A model generated the notes under the pieces. It was not told where the DNA came from, made no database searches, and was given only the letters and a program-made list of their open reading frames with translations. A stretch of 64,000 bases of DNA from Olsenella profusa F0195 (GTDB taxonomy: Bacteria > Actinomycetota > Coriobacteriia > Coriobacteriales > Atopobiaceae), in the NCBI RefSeq assembly GCF_000468755.1, contig NZ_AWEZ01000069.1, positions 86,021 through 150,020 of the forward strand, in the 5' to 3' direction. Shown here piece by piece: positions 35,158 through 46,315 of this stretch. A program made the translations under genes and the position numbers. Position 1 is the first letter of the stretch, and each line of letters opens with the position of its first letter.

Positions 35158-35580
35158 ATGGAACCTGCGGATGAAGGCTCCCGCGTCTATGATGCGTTCG
35201 CCGCGGAAGCCCGCAGGAGGATCATCCAATCGGAGGATCGTGAGCAGGAGCTGGTCCGCCGTCGCGGTGTGGTGGAGGACTTCCTGGTCAAGCTCGAATA
35301 CGAGCAGCGTCGCTCGGCGATGCTGCGTGAGCAGATGATGGCTGAGCTCGGCCCGTACTGTCCCCGCTCCATCTATGCCCTGGAAGACGAGGCGCGGGTG
35401 CATGCGATGCGGGCGCTGGACTCGGCCGCCAACGCATCCTCTGCCCTCGAGGCTGCCCGCAAGAGGGAGGCTGCCCACCGTGACGACCTCTACGAGGAGC
35501 TTTATCGACAGCAGCGCGTCGAGTGGGCACGGAGGGAGGACGAGAGGCGTTCCTCGTGGGGGACTAGTGCTGGGTTGTAG
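35158..35580 (+). CDS. Coiled-coil protein of the LXG-like locus
   Basis: A 140-residue highly charged, helical protein with no membrane segment. Two long amphipathic helices can be drawn (about 10-65, RIIQSEDREQELVRRRGVV, and 80-130, EAARKREAAHRDDLYEELYR). ATG 35158 has GGAGGAT upstream and lies one base after paralogue 2's stop. Size and helical nature resemble the DUF3958-type Lap chaperones of LXG effectors, but I cannot assign the family with certainty. Confidence 0.65.
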   Translation: MEPADEGSRVYDAFAAEARRRIIQSEDREQELVRRRGVVEDFLVKLEYEQRRSAMLREQMMAELGPYCPRSIYALEDEARVHAMRALDSAANASSALEAARKREAAHRDDLYEELYRQQRVEWARREDERRSSWGTSAGL

Positions 35581-35608
35581 CGGAGGAGTTCGTCGTTTGC
35601 GCACACAA

Positions 35609-35786
35609 GAGGAACGTTTGGGCCTGAAGTGCGTGGCCATATCGCGCCAAACGCGGCCCGAGTGTATCGTCACGCACGATTTTCAAGCAAAAGAAGGGTC
35701 ACCCCACGGCTGCGGACAGGCCATCGTGGTCCCGTGGGTCCTACGTTGTCGACCAGCATCGCGCACTTCAGGGCCAAACGTTCCTC
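35609..35786. repeat. 178-bp inverted-repeat element (related type)
   Basis: Terminal inverted repeats of 25 nt (35609-35633 beginning GAGGAACGTTTGGG; 35762-35786) match at 24 of 25 positions. Size, AAGTGCGTG within the left end, and intergenic location resemble the two 185-bp elements at 1970 and 42813, but the outer ends differ. No gene inside; the rest of the 35581-35957 gap holds only the nadE leader. Confidence 0.65.
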
Positions 35787-35957
35787 TCGTCCCACATTCT
35801 GGCTGAGAATCCGCCACGTCGCCGTATGCGCCCTTCGGCAGGAGCCTCCGAACGCCCCCGGCCGTCTCGCGGCGACGGCTGGGAAATCGCGATACCATGG
35901 GTGGGACATGATGGACGGCGTGGCCATGGCCATGTGCGATATCGGCGGGAGAGCCCC

Positions 35958-37898
35958 ATGCAGGACGGATTCATCAAGGTCGCGGCCCGCTCGCCGCAGG
36001 TGCGGGTCGCCGACGTGGATGCCAACGTCGATGCCTGTGTCAGCGAGATCACCGATGCCGTGCGATCCGATGGTGCCAAGCTCGTGGTCCTGCCCGAGCT
36101 CTGTGTGACGGGCTACACCTGCGAGGACCTCTTCTGGCAGGATGCGCTGCTCGACGCCGCCGAGCGCGGCCTTGCGGCAGTGGCCAGGCGCACGGCGTCA
36201 TGTGATGCGCTGGTGCTGGCGGGCGTCCCCGTGCGCGCGAACGACAAGCTCTACAACTGTGCCGCCGTCCTCGCCCACGGTGAGCTCTTGGGGCTGGTCC
36301 CCAAGCGCCACATCCCCAACTACAACGAGTTCTATGAGGTGCGTCACTTTGCCGCTGGACCCTGGGATGTGTCGCACGTCCGCTTCGCAGGCTGGGAGAA
36401 CGTGCCCCTTGGCACGTCCCAGCTGTTTGCCTGCGACACCCTTTCCCAGCTCAAGGTGGCCGTCGAGGTCTGCGAGGACCTCTGGGTCGCCAACCCGCCC
36501 TCCATCGCCCATGCCCAGGCAGGCGCCACGGTCATCTGCAACCTCTCCGCCTCGAACGCCGTGGTGGGCAAGGCCGACTACCGCCGCGATCTCGTGATGG
36601 GCCAGAGTGCCCGTCTGGTCGCCGCCTATGTGTACGCCAGTGCCGGATGGGGCGAGTCCACGCAGGACCTCGTGTTCTCCGCGCACGACCTCATTGCCGA
36701 GAACGGCGTGCTCCTCGCACAGGCCGACCCCTTCGGCGACGGCCGCGCCACCACCGAGGTGGACGTGACGGCCCTTGCCGCGGAGCGCCGCCGCCTTTCG
36801 ACGTTTGGGTGCGCGCCCACGGCTCAGGACGCGAACTACGAGGTCACGACCTTCACGCTCGACACGGCGGAGACGCGCCTCACGCGCCGTGTCGACCCGC
36901 ATCCCTTCGTGCCTGCCAATCCTGCCCGCCGCGCCGAACGCTGCGAGGACGTGTTCTCCATCCAGGCATACGGACTGGCCAAGCGCCTCTCGCACACGCG
37001 CTCCGAGTGCGCCGTGGTGGGCGTCTCGGGTGGGCTCGACTCCACGCTGGCGCTGCTCGTGATGGCGCGGGCCTTTGACATCCTCGAGCTTGACCGCTCC
37101 GGCATCCTGGCCATCACCATGCCGGGCTTTGGCACCACGCGACGCACGCACGCCAACGCGCTCGAGCTCACGGAGGTGCTGGGGGCCACCCTGCGCGAGG
37201 TGCCCATCGCCGACGCCGTGCGCCAGCACTTCGCCGACATCGGCCATGACGAGGGCGACCACTCGGTGACCTACGAGAACTCCCAGGCGCGCGAGCGCAC
37301 GCAGATCCTCATGGACATCGCCAACCAGGAGGGCGGGCTCGTGGTGGGCACCGGAGACCTCTCCGAGCTGGCCCTGGGCTGGGCGACCTACAACGCCGAC
37401 CACATGAGCATGTACGGCGTGAACGCGGGGGTCCCCAAGACGCTCGTGCGCCACCTCGTGCGCTACGTGGCGGACACCACCGACTCCGGCGACCTCTCGC
37501 GCGTGCTGATGGACGTGCTGGACACGCCCGTCTCGCCGGAGCTGTTGCCCGCCACGGCCAGGGGCGCCATCGCGCAGCGCACGGAGGACCTCGTGGGTCC
37601 CTACGAGCTGCATGACTTCTTCCTCTACCAGGTGCTGCGCCGTGGCTTTGCCCCACGCAAGGTGTACCGTCTTGCCCGCCATGCGCTGGGGGAGGGGACG
37701 GCGGCCGGCTATGCCGATGCCACGATCCTCAAGTGGCTGCGAACGTTCTACCGGCGCCTCTTCTCGCAGCAGTTCAAGCGCAGCTGCCTGCCGGACGGTC
37801 CCAAGGTGGGCTCTGTGGCGGTGAGCCCGCGCGGGGACCTGCGCATGCCGAGCGACGCCTGTGCCAACGCCTGGCTGCGTGAGCTTGCCGAGCTGTAG
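35958..37898 (+). CDS. nadE: Glutamine-dependent NAD+ synthetase
   Basis: Makes NAD+ from deamido-NAD+, ATP and glutamine. The 646 residues comprise an N-terminal nitrilase-fold glutaminase (about 1-280) with Glu in VVLPELCVTGYTCEDLFW, Lys in GLVPKRHIPNYNEFYE and Cys in VAVEVCEDLWVANPPS, and a C-terminal synthetase domain (about 320-646) with GVSGGLDSTLALLV and VVGTGDLSELALGWATYN. ATG 35958 has GGCGGGAGAG upstream; an earlier frame start would run into the repeat element. Confidence 0.95.
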   Translation: MQDGFIKVAARSPQVRVADVDANVDACVSEITDAVRSDGAKLVVLPELCVTGYTCEDLFWQDALLDAAERGLAAVARRTASCDALVLAGVPVRANDKLYNCAAVLAHGELLGLVPKRHIPNYNEFYEVRHFAAGPWDVSHVRFAGWENVPLGTSQLFACDTLSQLKVAVEVCEDLWVANPPSIAHAQAGATVICNLSASNAVVGKADYRRDLVMGQSARLVAAYVYASAGWGESTQDLVFSAHDLIAENGVLLAQADPFGDGRATTEVDVTALAAERRRLSTFGCAPTAQDANYEVTTFTLDTAETRLTRRVDPHPFVPANPARRAERCEDVFSIQAYGLAKRLSHTRSECAVVGVSGGLDSTLALLVMARAFDILELDRSGILAITMPGFGTTRRTHANALELTEVLGATLREVPIADAVRQHFADIGHDEGDHSVTYENSQARERTQILMDIANQEGGLVVGTGDLSELALGWATYNADHMSMYGVNAGVPKTLVRHLVRYVADTTDSGDLSRVLMDVLDTPVSPELLPATARGAIAQRTEDLVGPYELHDFFLYQVLRRGFAPRKVYRLARHALGEGTAAGYADATILKWLRTFYRRLFSQQFKRSCLPDGPKVGSVAVSPRGDLRMPSDACANAWLRELAEL

Positions 37899-38023
37899 GG
37901 CCGCCGCGCCTCCGGCATTCTTAATCGAGCTTAACCCAACGCCAATGGTCGCTTAATCTACGCCTGCGACTATGGTCCCAGGCGAAGCGAGAGGCGCTTC
38001 CATACCAGGCGAGAGGTACGACC

Positions 38024-38596
38024 ATGAGCAACGCAGATGACACGAGCCTCGAGAAGGTCGAGCTTGTCCGCTCCAAGACGGGAGTCAGCTACGAGGATGC
38101 CAAGAGGGCCCTCGAGGCGTCGGGCGGCAACGTGCTCGACGCCATCATATGGCTCGAGCACGAGGGGAAGGCACACACCGCAACGGCGAGCTACAGCACG
38201 GGTGCCACGGATGGTGGCCAGGAGCAGGGCGCCAACTCGCCCGAGATGATCCGTGCACAGCAGGAGTACCAAGAGTCCAGCAGGAAGTCCGACCTATGGG
38301 AGACGATCAAGCGCGTCCTGCAGAACGGCATCGACTACAAGTTCGTCGCCATCAGGCACGATGACGACCAGCTCATGAGGCTGCCGGTGCTCGTGCCCAT
38401 CGTGGGGATCTTCGTGTGGGGGGCCACCATCTGGCTGCTGATCATCGGGCTCTTCTTTGGCGTGCGCTACCGTATCGACAAGCCGGGCGATGCGTCGCAC
38501 TCGGCAAGCAAGGTGACTGAGGACGTGAACGATGCCATGAGTGGTGCCGCTGACTTTGCTGATACCATCAGGCGGGATGTGACCGACAGAAGGTAG
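38024..38596 (+). CDS. DUF4342 / UBA-like membrane protein
   Basis: A 190-residue protein with an N-terminal UBA-like DUF4342 domain (about 5-48, VELVRSKTGVSYEDAKRALE then NVLDAIIWLEHEGK), a linker, and one membrane hairpin (about 123-147, LPVLVPIVGIFVWGATIWLL). Such proteins often sit beside two-component systems; here the response regulator starts 24 bases downstream, so it may be a membrane accessory of that system. Function unknown. Confidence 0.8.
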   Translation: MSNADDTSLEKVELVRSKTGVSYEDAKRALEASGGNVLDAIIWLEHEGKAHTATASYSTGATDGGQEQGANSPEMIRAQQEYQESSRKSDLWETIKRVLQNGIDYKFVAIRHDDDQLMRLPVLVPIVGIFVWGATIWLLIIGLFFGVRYRIDKPGDASHSASKVTEDVNDAMSGAADFADTIRRDVTDRR

Positions 38597-38619
38597 GCAT
38601 GTGCGGAGGGAGGCTGCCC

Positions 38620-39321
38620 GTGACGAGGGTTCTCATCGTCGAGGACGAGGAGAGGATCGCGCGCTTCCTCGAGCTCGAGCTCTTGCATGAGGGCTACGAG
38701 GTGACCAAGCTTGCCGACGGTCGCGCGGCGGTCGAGGCGGCGCTTGCCCAGGACTTCGACCTCATCCTGCTCGACGTGATGCTCCCCGGCCTCAGCGGCC
38801 TGGAGGTCCTGCGGCGCATCCGCAGGACGCGAGACACGCCGACCATCATGCTCACGGCCCGCGATGCCGTGATGGACAAGGTGGCGGGCCTCGATGCGGG
38901 GGCTGACGACTACGTGACCAAGCCCTTTGCCATCGAGGAGCTGCTGGCCCGCATCCGCGTCGCCCTCAAGCGACACGAGCCCACGGGGCCTGCGGCCGGC
39001 ACGACGGGTGCCGAGGCGGGCGCGCATCTCGCGAGCGGGGGCGTGTGCCTTGACCTGGAGGCCCATGAGCTCACGGTCCGGGGCCGGGAGGTCGAGCTCA
39101 CCAACAGCGAGTTCGAGGTGCTGCGTGTGCTGCTCGAGCATGCGGGCGTGGTCATGGCGCGCGAGCGCATCGCGTCCGAGGCCCTGGGCTACGAGCTCAT
39201 GGGCGAGACGAACAACGTGGATGTGCATGTGGCGCATCTGCGCAGGAAGATAGATGGCATGCTCGGACGGCAGCTCATCTCGACCGTCAGAGGGGTCGGC
39301 TATGTCATCCGCGAGGGATAG
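38620..39321 (+). CDS. OmpR-family response regulator
   Basis: A 233-residue DNA-binding regulator: receiver domain (1-120) with acidic pocket VEDEER, phospho-acceptor Asp52 in LILLDVMLPG, Thr in IMLTARD and Lys in TKPFAIEEL; winged-helix output domain (about 140-233) with ELTNSEFEVLRVLLEHAG and the final VRGVGYVIREG. I prefer GTG 38620, with GGAGGGAGG correctly spaced, over ATG 38599. It overlaps the kinase gene by 20 bases. Confidence 0.92.
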   Translation: MTRVLIVEDEERIARFLELELLHEGYEVTKLADGRAAVEAALAQDFDLILLDVMLPGLSGLEVLRRIRRTRDTPTIMLTARDAVMDKVAGLDAGADDYVTKPFAIEELLARIRVALKRHEPTGPAAGTTGAEAGAHLASGGVCLDLEAHELTVRGREVELTNSEFEVLRVLLEHAGVVMARERIASEALGYELMGETNNVDVHVAHLRRKIDGMLGRQLISTVRGVGYVIREG

Positions 39322-40582
39322 GCGTCCCCTGCAGGGGGGAGCCGGCACGGGCGATGGGGGCCGCAGGCCCTCCCTTGCGCCCTCCATCGCCCGCAGCATC
39401 AGCTGGGGCTTCTGGTGGCGCCGGCTGGTCGGTTGCCTCTCGTTCGACCTGGTGGCCCTTGGCCTGTACCTGGCACACGCCCTTGCTGGGGGGCTTGCCC
39501 CCACAGGTGTCGGGGAGTTCGTCGCAACGTCGTGGGCGGAGCTGTGGCCCTGGGTCGTGCCGCTCCTCGTGGTGCAGCTCCTGTGGCCCCTTCATGCCCT
39601 CTCCGACACGCGTCGCGTGCGTCGGCAGCTCAAGCCGCTCAACGACCTCGCGCTCAGGATGGATGCGCTCGTGGGAGGCGCGTTGCCTGGCCAGGGGGCT
39701 GACCAGGGGGTGGGCGACCGCGGGAAGATGGCAAGTCTCGAGCAGGCCATCGAGCGCGCCAGCGTGGACTCGCCCCACGTGAGCACGGGCGACAGGGATC
39801 TTGCGAGCATAGAGGTGGCGCTCAACCGACTGCTCCGCCAGATGCAGGATGCCAAGCTCCAGCAGATGCGCTTCGTCAACGATGCGAGTCATGAGCTGCG
39901 CACGCCCCTTGCCGTCATCCGGGGCTACGTGGACATGCTGGATCGCTGGGGCAAGGATGACCCCACGGTGCTGGAGGAGTCGATAGCCGCTCTCAAGTCG
40001 GAGGGCGCCCACATGCAGGAGCTTGTCGAGCAGCTGCTCTTTCTTGCACGGGGCGATGCCGGCAGGAACGAGCTGCACAGGTCCCGGATGGATCTGGCCG
40101 CGCTCGTGCGGGAGGTCTGCGAAGAGTCCCAAATGATAGACGACGCCCACCAGTACCGGTTCGTTCCTGGCGCCGTCGACCCGGGGCAGCTCGCGGGCGG
40201 CCACCTTGAGGTCGAGGCCGACGAGGCCCTCGTCAAGCAGGCGCTGCGCATCATCGTGCAGAACGCGGCCAAGTATTCTCCTGAGGGCACGACGATCTCC
40301 CTGTCTGCGAGCGCCGAGGGGCCGCACGCGTGCGCGAGCGTGCAGGACGAGGGCACGGGCATGTCAGAGGAGACCGTCCGCCACGCCTTCGAGCGCTTCT
40401 ATCGCGGCGAGGAGGCGCGCCAGCATGCCGAGGGCACGGGGCTGGGGCTCTCCATAGCCAAGTGGATCGTGGATCGGCATGGCGGCACCCTGTCCGTGGT
40501 GTCGAGTGCGGGCGTGGGCAGCCGCCTCACCATAGCACTGCCCCCATCGGCGGCATGTCGGTCCCATGAGCATGCCATGTGA
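39302..40582 (+). CDS. Sensor histidine kinase
   Basis: A 426-residue membrane kinase partner of the preceding regulator. Two membrane segments (about 35-57 and 75-95), a linker, the HisKA dimerisation domain with phospho-His197 in NDASHELRTPLAVIRGYVDM and the HATPase domain (about 295-415) with NAAKYSPEGTTI, DEGTGMSEE and GTGLGLSIAKWIVDRHGG. The extracytoplasmic loop is short, suggesting membrane or intramembrane sensing. ATG 39302 has AGAGGGG just upstream. The stimulus is unknown. Confidence 0.92.
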   Translation: MSSARDRRPLQGGAGTGDGGRRPSLAPSIARSISWGFWWRRLVGCLSFDLVALGLYLAHALAGGLAPTGVGEFVATSWAELWPWVVPLLVVQLLWPLHALSDTRRVRRQLKPLNDLALRMDALVGGALPGQGADQGVGDRGKMASLEQAIERASVDSPHVSTGDRDLASIEVALNRLLRQMQDAKLQQMRFVNDASHELRTPLAVIRGYVDMLDRWGKDDPTVLEESIAALKSEGAHMQELVEQLLFLARGDAGRNELHRSRMDLAALVREVCEESQMIDDAHQYRFVPGAVDPGQLAGGHLEVEADEALVKQALRIIVQNAAKYSPEGTTISLSASAEGPHACASVQDEGTGMSEETVRHAFERFYRGEEARQHAEGTGLGLSIAKWIVDRHGGTLSVVSSAGVGSRLTIALPPSAACRSHEHAM

Positions 40583-40766
40583 TGGCCGTGGTCCATGCAT
40601 GCGATAGGACGAGTCAGAAAATCTAAGCGCGCTGTGTAAGATTTTGTATCCCGCGTGTATGAGACCATGTGTTTGGGTAGTATTCCTAACGTTGGAAAAG
40701 GCGGCTACGGTCTGGCCGTCTTGGGGTTTTGCGCCATCAGGCGCACGCAGAAGGAGGTACTTGGAT
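40583..40766 (+). promoter_or_regulatory. groES leader region
   Basis: No CIRCE or HAIR-type heat-shock operator is visible. A 7-bp dyad AAAATCT/AGATTTT (40618-40624, 40639-40645) encloses the palindrome AGCGCGCT. A perfect 6-bp hairpin TGCGCC-ATCA-GGCGCA (40730-40745) ends five bases before the AAGGAGG ribosome-binding site (40751-40757), where it could influence mRNA stability or initiation. Confidence 0.45.
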
Positions 40767-41057
40767 ATGACTCTTAAGCCGTTGGGCGATCGCGTTCTCG
40801 TCAAGCCCGCTCCCAAGGAGGAGAAGACTTCCACCGGTCTCTACATCTCCTCGGGTGCCCAGGAGAAGCCGCAGCGCGGAGAGGTCATCGCCGTTGGCGC
40901 CGGCAAGCTCAATGACAAGGGCGAGCGGGTCGTGCCCGACGTCAAGGTGGGCGACCAGGTGTACTACGGCAAGTTCGGCGGTAACGAGGTCAAGGTCGAC
41001 GGTGTCGATTACCTACTGCTTCGTGCTGACGACATCTACGCCATCATTTCCGAGTAA
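40767..41057 (+). CDS. groES: Co-chaperonin GroES
   Basis: The 96-residue lid subunit of the chaperonin. It opens LKPLGDRVLVKP and has the mobile loop EEKTSTGLYISSGAQEKPQ and GGNEVKVDGVDYLLLRADDI. ATG 40767 follows AAGGAGG. groEL starts 28 bases later. Confidence 0.97.
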   Translation: MTLKPLGDRVLVKPAPKEEKTSTGLYISSGAQEKPQRGEVIAVGAGKLNDKGERVVPDVKVGDQVYYGKFGGNEVKVDGVDYLLLRADDIYAIISE

Positions 41058-41066
41058 CAGGCATAA

Positions 41067-42725
<1,659 letters not shown>

Positions 42726-42752
42726 GCCGTACGGCACACGCCTTGCGACGCT

Positions 42753-42784
42753 GGGATCCCGCACACAGGTGCGGGACCCTTTGC
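42753..42784 (+). terminator. groESL terminator
   Basis: Hairpin GGGATCCCGCAC/GTGCGGGACCC with one bulged base, loop ACAG, followed by TTTG, 27 bases after groEL. Confidence 0.75.
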
Positions 42785-42812
42785 ATTATTGTGGCGGTCC
42801 TTGGCGCCTGAT

Positions 42813-42997
42813 GGAGCGAAATGGCCCCAAGTGCGTGCTCAGATGGGCCTGTGCGGCACGGTCACAGGGTGGTCGGCTGGCAAAAGCCCAGGATTGCCTT
42901 GGATATGCGTTCGAGGGGCTCCCCAGCCGACTCCTCGACACCCCTTGAGGGGTCCTTTCATGGGGAGCCCAGCGCGCACTTGGGGCCATTTCGCTCC
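42813..42997. repeat. 185-bp MITE-like inverted-repeat element (copy 2)
   Basis: Ends 42813-42838 (beginning GGAGCGAAATGGCCCC) and 42972-42997 are inverted repeats matching at 25 of 26 positions, the same family and identical total length as 1970-2154. The interior differs from copy 1. No gene inside. Confidence 0.75.
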
Positions 42998-43265
42998 CTT
43001 CCGCAGCCTTCTCGCACTGCCTCCCGGTCCCATTCCTCTTGGGGCGGCACATGGACTGGCCGGCCAGGCACATCAGGGTATCGAAGCTGCCTTCGTTCAC
43101 AGAGGCGCAGGGGTATCTATGCTTGCCTCCCGTATCGGCCGCCCTTGCCGCGCGGTACCATTCCGCCATAACGTGGTGCAGCCGCACATGGGGTCGCGCT
43201 AGGATGGGAGGGACATGAGAGGAAGACTCGGCACCTGCCTTGTGGGCAGGGAGAGGGAGAAGCAC
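42998..43265 (+). other. Intergenic before deoC
   Basis: About 270 bases with no gene seen. A hairpin CCTGCC/GGCAGG (about 43236-43251) ends just upstream of the GGGAGAGGGAG ribosome-binding site of deoC and might affect its translation. Confidence 0.4.
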
Positions 43266-43907
43266 ATGAATCTTGCATCCATTATCGACCATACCAACCT
43301 CAAGGCCGATGCCACCAAGGCCGACCTCGTCAGGCTCTGCGACGAGGCCAAGCGGTACGGCTTCGCGAGCGTCGCCATCAATGGCTGCTGGACCGCCTCT
43401 GTGTCAGAGTGGCTGGCGGGTTCCGGTGTGGGCATAACCACTTGCGTCGGCTTCCCCCTGGGTGCGGCGGCCACGGCAGGCAAGGCAGCCGAGGCGCATC
43501 AGGCCGTCATTGACGGCACCACCGAGCTCGACATGGTCATCAATGTGGGCAAGCTGATCGACGGGGACGACAATTACGTGGTGAGTGACATTGCCGAGGT
43601 CGTGCGCATGGCCGAGGGCCGCCCCGTCAAGGTGATCCTTGAGTGCTGCCTGCTGGATGACGAGCAGATCGTGCGAGCCTGCGAGGATTGTGTCGAGGCC
43701 GGTGCATCCTTCGTCAAGACGAGCACGGGCTTCGGCACGGGCGGTGCCACCGTGCATGATGTGGAGCTCATGCGCAGGACCGTGGGAGAGCGCTGTAAGG
43801 TCAAGGCGGCGGGTGGCATTCACAGCAGGCAGGAGGCCGAGGCCATGGTGAAGGCCGGGGCCGATCGTCTGGGCGTGAGCGCCTCCATTGCCATCATTGG
43901 GGGGTAG
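43266..43907 (+). CDS. deoC: Deoxyribose-phosphate aldolase
   Basis: Splits 2-deoxyribose-5-P into glyceraldehyde-3-P and acetaldehyde, the last step of deoxynucleoside catabolism. 213 residues with IIDHTNLKADAT, ELDMVINVGKL, KVILECCLLDD and the Schiff-base lysine in SFVKTSTGFGTGGAT; VKAAGGIHSRQEA is also conserved. ATG 43266 has GGGAGAGGGAG upstream. It opens the nucleoside-salvage region. Confidence 0.95.
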   Translation: MNLASIIDHTNLKADATKADLVRLCDEAKRYGFASVAINGCWTASVSEWLAGSGVGITTCVGFPLGAAATAGKAAEAHQAVIDGTTELDMVINVGKLIDGDDNYVVSDIAEVVRMAEGRPVKVILECCLLDDEQIVRACEDCVEAGASFVKTSTGFGTGGATVHDVELMRRTVGERCKVKAAGGIHSRQEAEAMVKAGADRLGVSASIAIIGG

Positions 43908-43951
43908 CTCCGCATTCCCAGGCGCGCGTGGATCGCAGGCACGGGGCAAGG

Positions 43952-43987
43952 GTCGGCGGGCCGGACGCCAAGGCGTCCGGCCCCGAC
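43952..43987. terminator. Bidirectional terminator deoC/psuG
   Basis: Very stable hairpin: GTCGG, then GGGCCGGACGCC, AA loop, GGCGTCCGGCC, CCGAC, between the converging deoC and psuG genes. Confidence 0.75.
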
Positions 43988-44008
43988 GCATTCACATGTC
44001 GTAGCCAC

Positions 44009-44944
<936 letters not shown>

Positions 44945-44991
44945 GCGGTGCTCCTTCTCGATATGCCTTGTGGGAGTGCGGATGGCGTGGC

Positions 44992-46089
44992 TCACTGGGC
45001 CGACTGCTCGAGACGCTCCTGCACCAGCTCGGGGCTGAGCAGGGAGTTGATGGTCTCGGGACTCTCTACGCAGGTGGCGGCCGCAGCATTGCTCAGGCGT
45101 CCGATCTCCTCCAGGCTGCGCTTGTCGAGCCATCCCCATACTATTGCGGCCATGAGGCAGTCACCCGCACCGGTGGTGTTGACGACCTTGGTGGGCAGGG
45201 TCGGTATCGACAGTCGCTCATCGTCGCGGGCGCAGTAGAGACCATCCGCGCCACGAGACACGAAGACGCTCTTGAGCCCCGTCTCCAGGAGACTGCTCAC
45301 CGCCCGGTCGAGCGAGGCGTCGTCGGTCACCTTGATGCCCGTGAGCGTCTCGAGCTCAAGCACGTTGGGCTTAAGGACCGTGAGCTTGCCCAGGCAGCGC
45401 TTGACCTTGGGCGCCTTTGCCGTGGACACGGGGTCGCAGAAGATGGGGACTCCCGCATGATCCACGATGAACTCGATGGAGCTCTGGGGCAGATTGGCAT
45501 CGATGATGCAGGCTGTGGAGTTGTTGATGAGATGCATGTGCTGCTCGAAGAACGTGGGCGTGAGCCTTTCGAAGATCTTCATGTCGGAGATGGCCTGCGT
45601 CATGCTGCCCGTCTCGTCGGTGACATAGAGGTAGGTGGAGGTGGCGAAGTTGGGCACCGTGAGGGAGTGCGAGATGTCAATGCGGGCACCTCGACAGGCG
45701 GCACGCAGGACACCCGCATACTCATCGGTGCCAAAGGCCGTGATGAGACGAACGTCGACGCCCAAAAGCGATAGGTTATGCGCGATGTTGCGACCAGCGC
45801 CTCCGGGGGACGTGGTCACGGTGCCGGGATTGGAGTCCCTGGCGACGAGGACGTGCTCTGGCCATCCGCCGATGTCGATGTTTGCGCCGCCGATGACCAC
45901 CACGTAGGGATGGTCACGTACCACATAGCGCCTGCCCAGGATGACGCCCTTGCGCATGAGGTTTGAGATGTGGACGGCCACCGAGGAGCGCGAGATGCCC
46001 GCACGCTCTGCGATTTCGGCCTGTGAGATGGAAGGATCCTCCTCGATCCATGAGAGAATCTGACGTTCCCGCTTGGTTATTGAGCTCAT
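44992..46089 (-). CDS. psuK: PfkB-family pseudouridine kinase with N-terminal HTH
   Basis: A 365-residue fusion: an N-terminal winged HTH (about 3-60, ILSWIEEDPSISQAEIAERA then ISRSSVAVHISNLMRKG) and a PfkB/ribokinase domain (about 68-360) with VVVIGGANIDIGG, GGAGRNIAHNLSLLG and the catalytic Asp in VNTTGAGDCLMAAI. Next to psuG the substrate is most likely pseudouridine. The HTH suggests the enzyme also controls its own operon; a pair of direct repeats lies just upstream. ATG 46089 follows GGGGGTG. Confidence 0.9.
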   Translation of the reverse strand: MSSITKRERQILSWIEEDPSISQAEIAERAGISRSSVAVHISNLMRKGVILGRRYVVRDHPYVVVIGGANIDIGGWPEHVLVARDSNPGTVTTSPGGAGRNIAHNLSLLGVDVRLITAFGTDEYAGVLRAACRGARIDISHSLTVPNFATSTYLYVTDETGSMTQAISDMKIFERLTPTFFEQHMHLINNSTACIIDANLPQSSIEFIVDHAGVPIFCDPVSTAKAPKVKRCLGKLTVLKPNVLELETLTGIKVTDDASLDRAVSSLLETGLKSVFVSRGADGLYCARDDERLSIPTLPTKVVNTTGAGDCLMAAIVWGWLDKRSLEEIGRLSNAAAATCVESPETINSLLSPELVQERLEQSAQ

Positions 46090-46102
46090 GTGCACCCCCA
46101 TA

Positions 46103-46130
46103 GTTAAACAATCATAAGAACGTTAAACAA
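46103..46130. promoter_or_regulatory. Direct-repeat operator before psuK
   Basis: Two identical nonamers GTTAAACAA at 46103-46111 and 46122-46130, 19 bases apart, in an AT-rich patch 14 bases before the psuK start. On the minus strand the distal copy (TTGTTT) could be the -35. Two same-face half-sites fit a helix-turn-helix protein, plausibly PsuK's own HTH. Confidence 0.55.
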
Positions 46131-46315
46131 AAGTATACACATTGAATCGGATGCCGGGTGGTCTGTCAAGGCCCCTACAGGAAGAACGCACATGAGGCTT
46201 CGGTGCAGTATCATTCGCTACGATGGGTTCTGTCGTCCGGGCTGCACGTACCGGATGTCCCAGCCGCTCGTCACCGACACGTCACGTCTCACCACCGTCC
46301 TCAAGAGGCCCCGCC

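Noticed and set aside
31525..35580. Calling the locus a complete type VII secretion system
   Set aside because: No EssC/EccC ATPase or membrane core genes are in the window; only effector- and partner-like genes are present.
40583..40766. CIRCE operator before groES
   Set aside because: No TTAGCACTC/GAGTGCTAA-like pair found on inspection of the leader.
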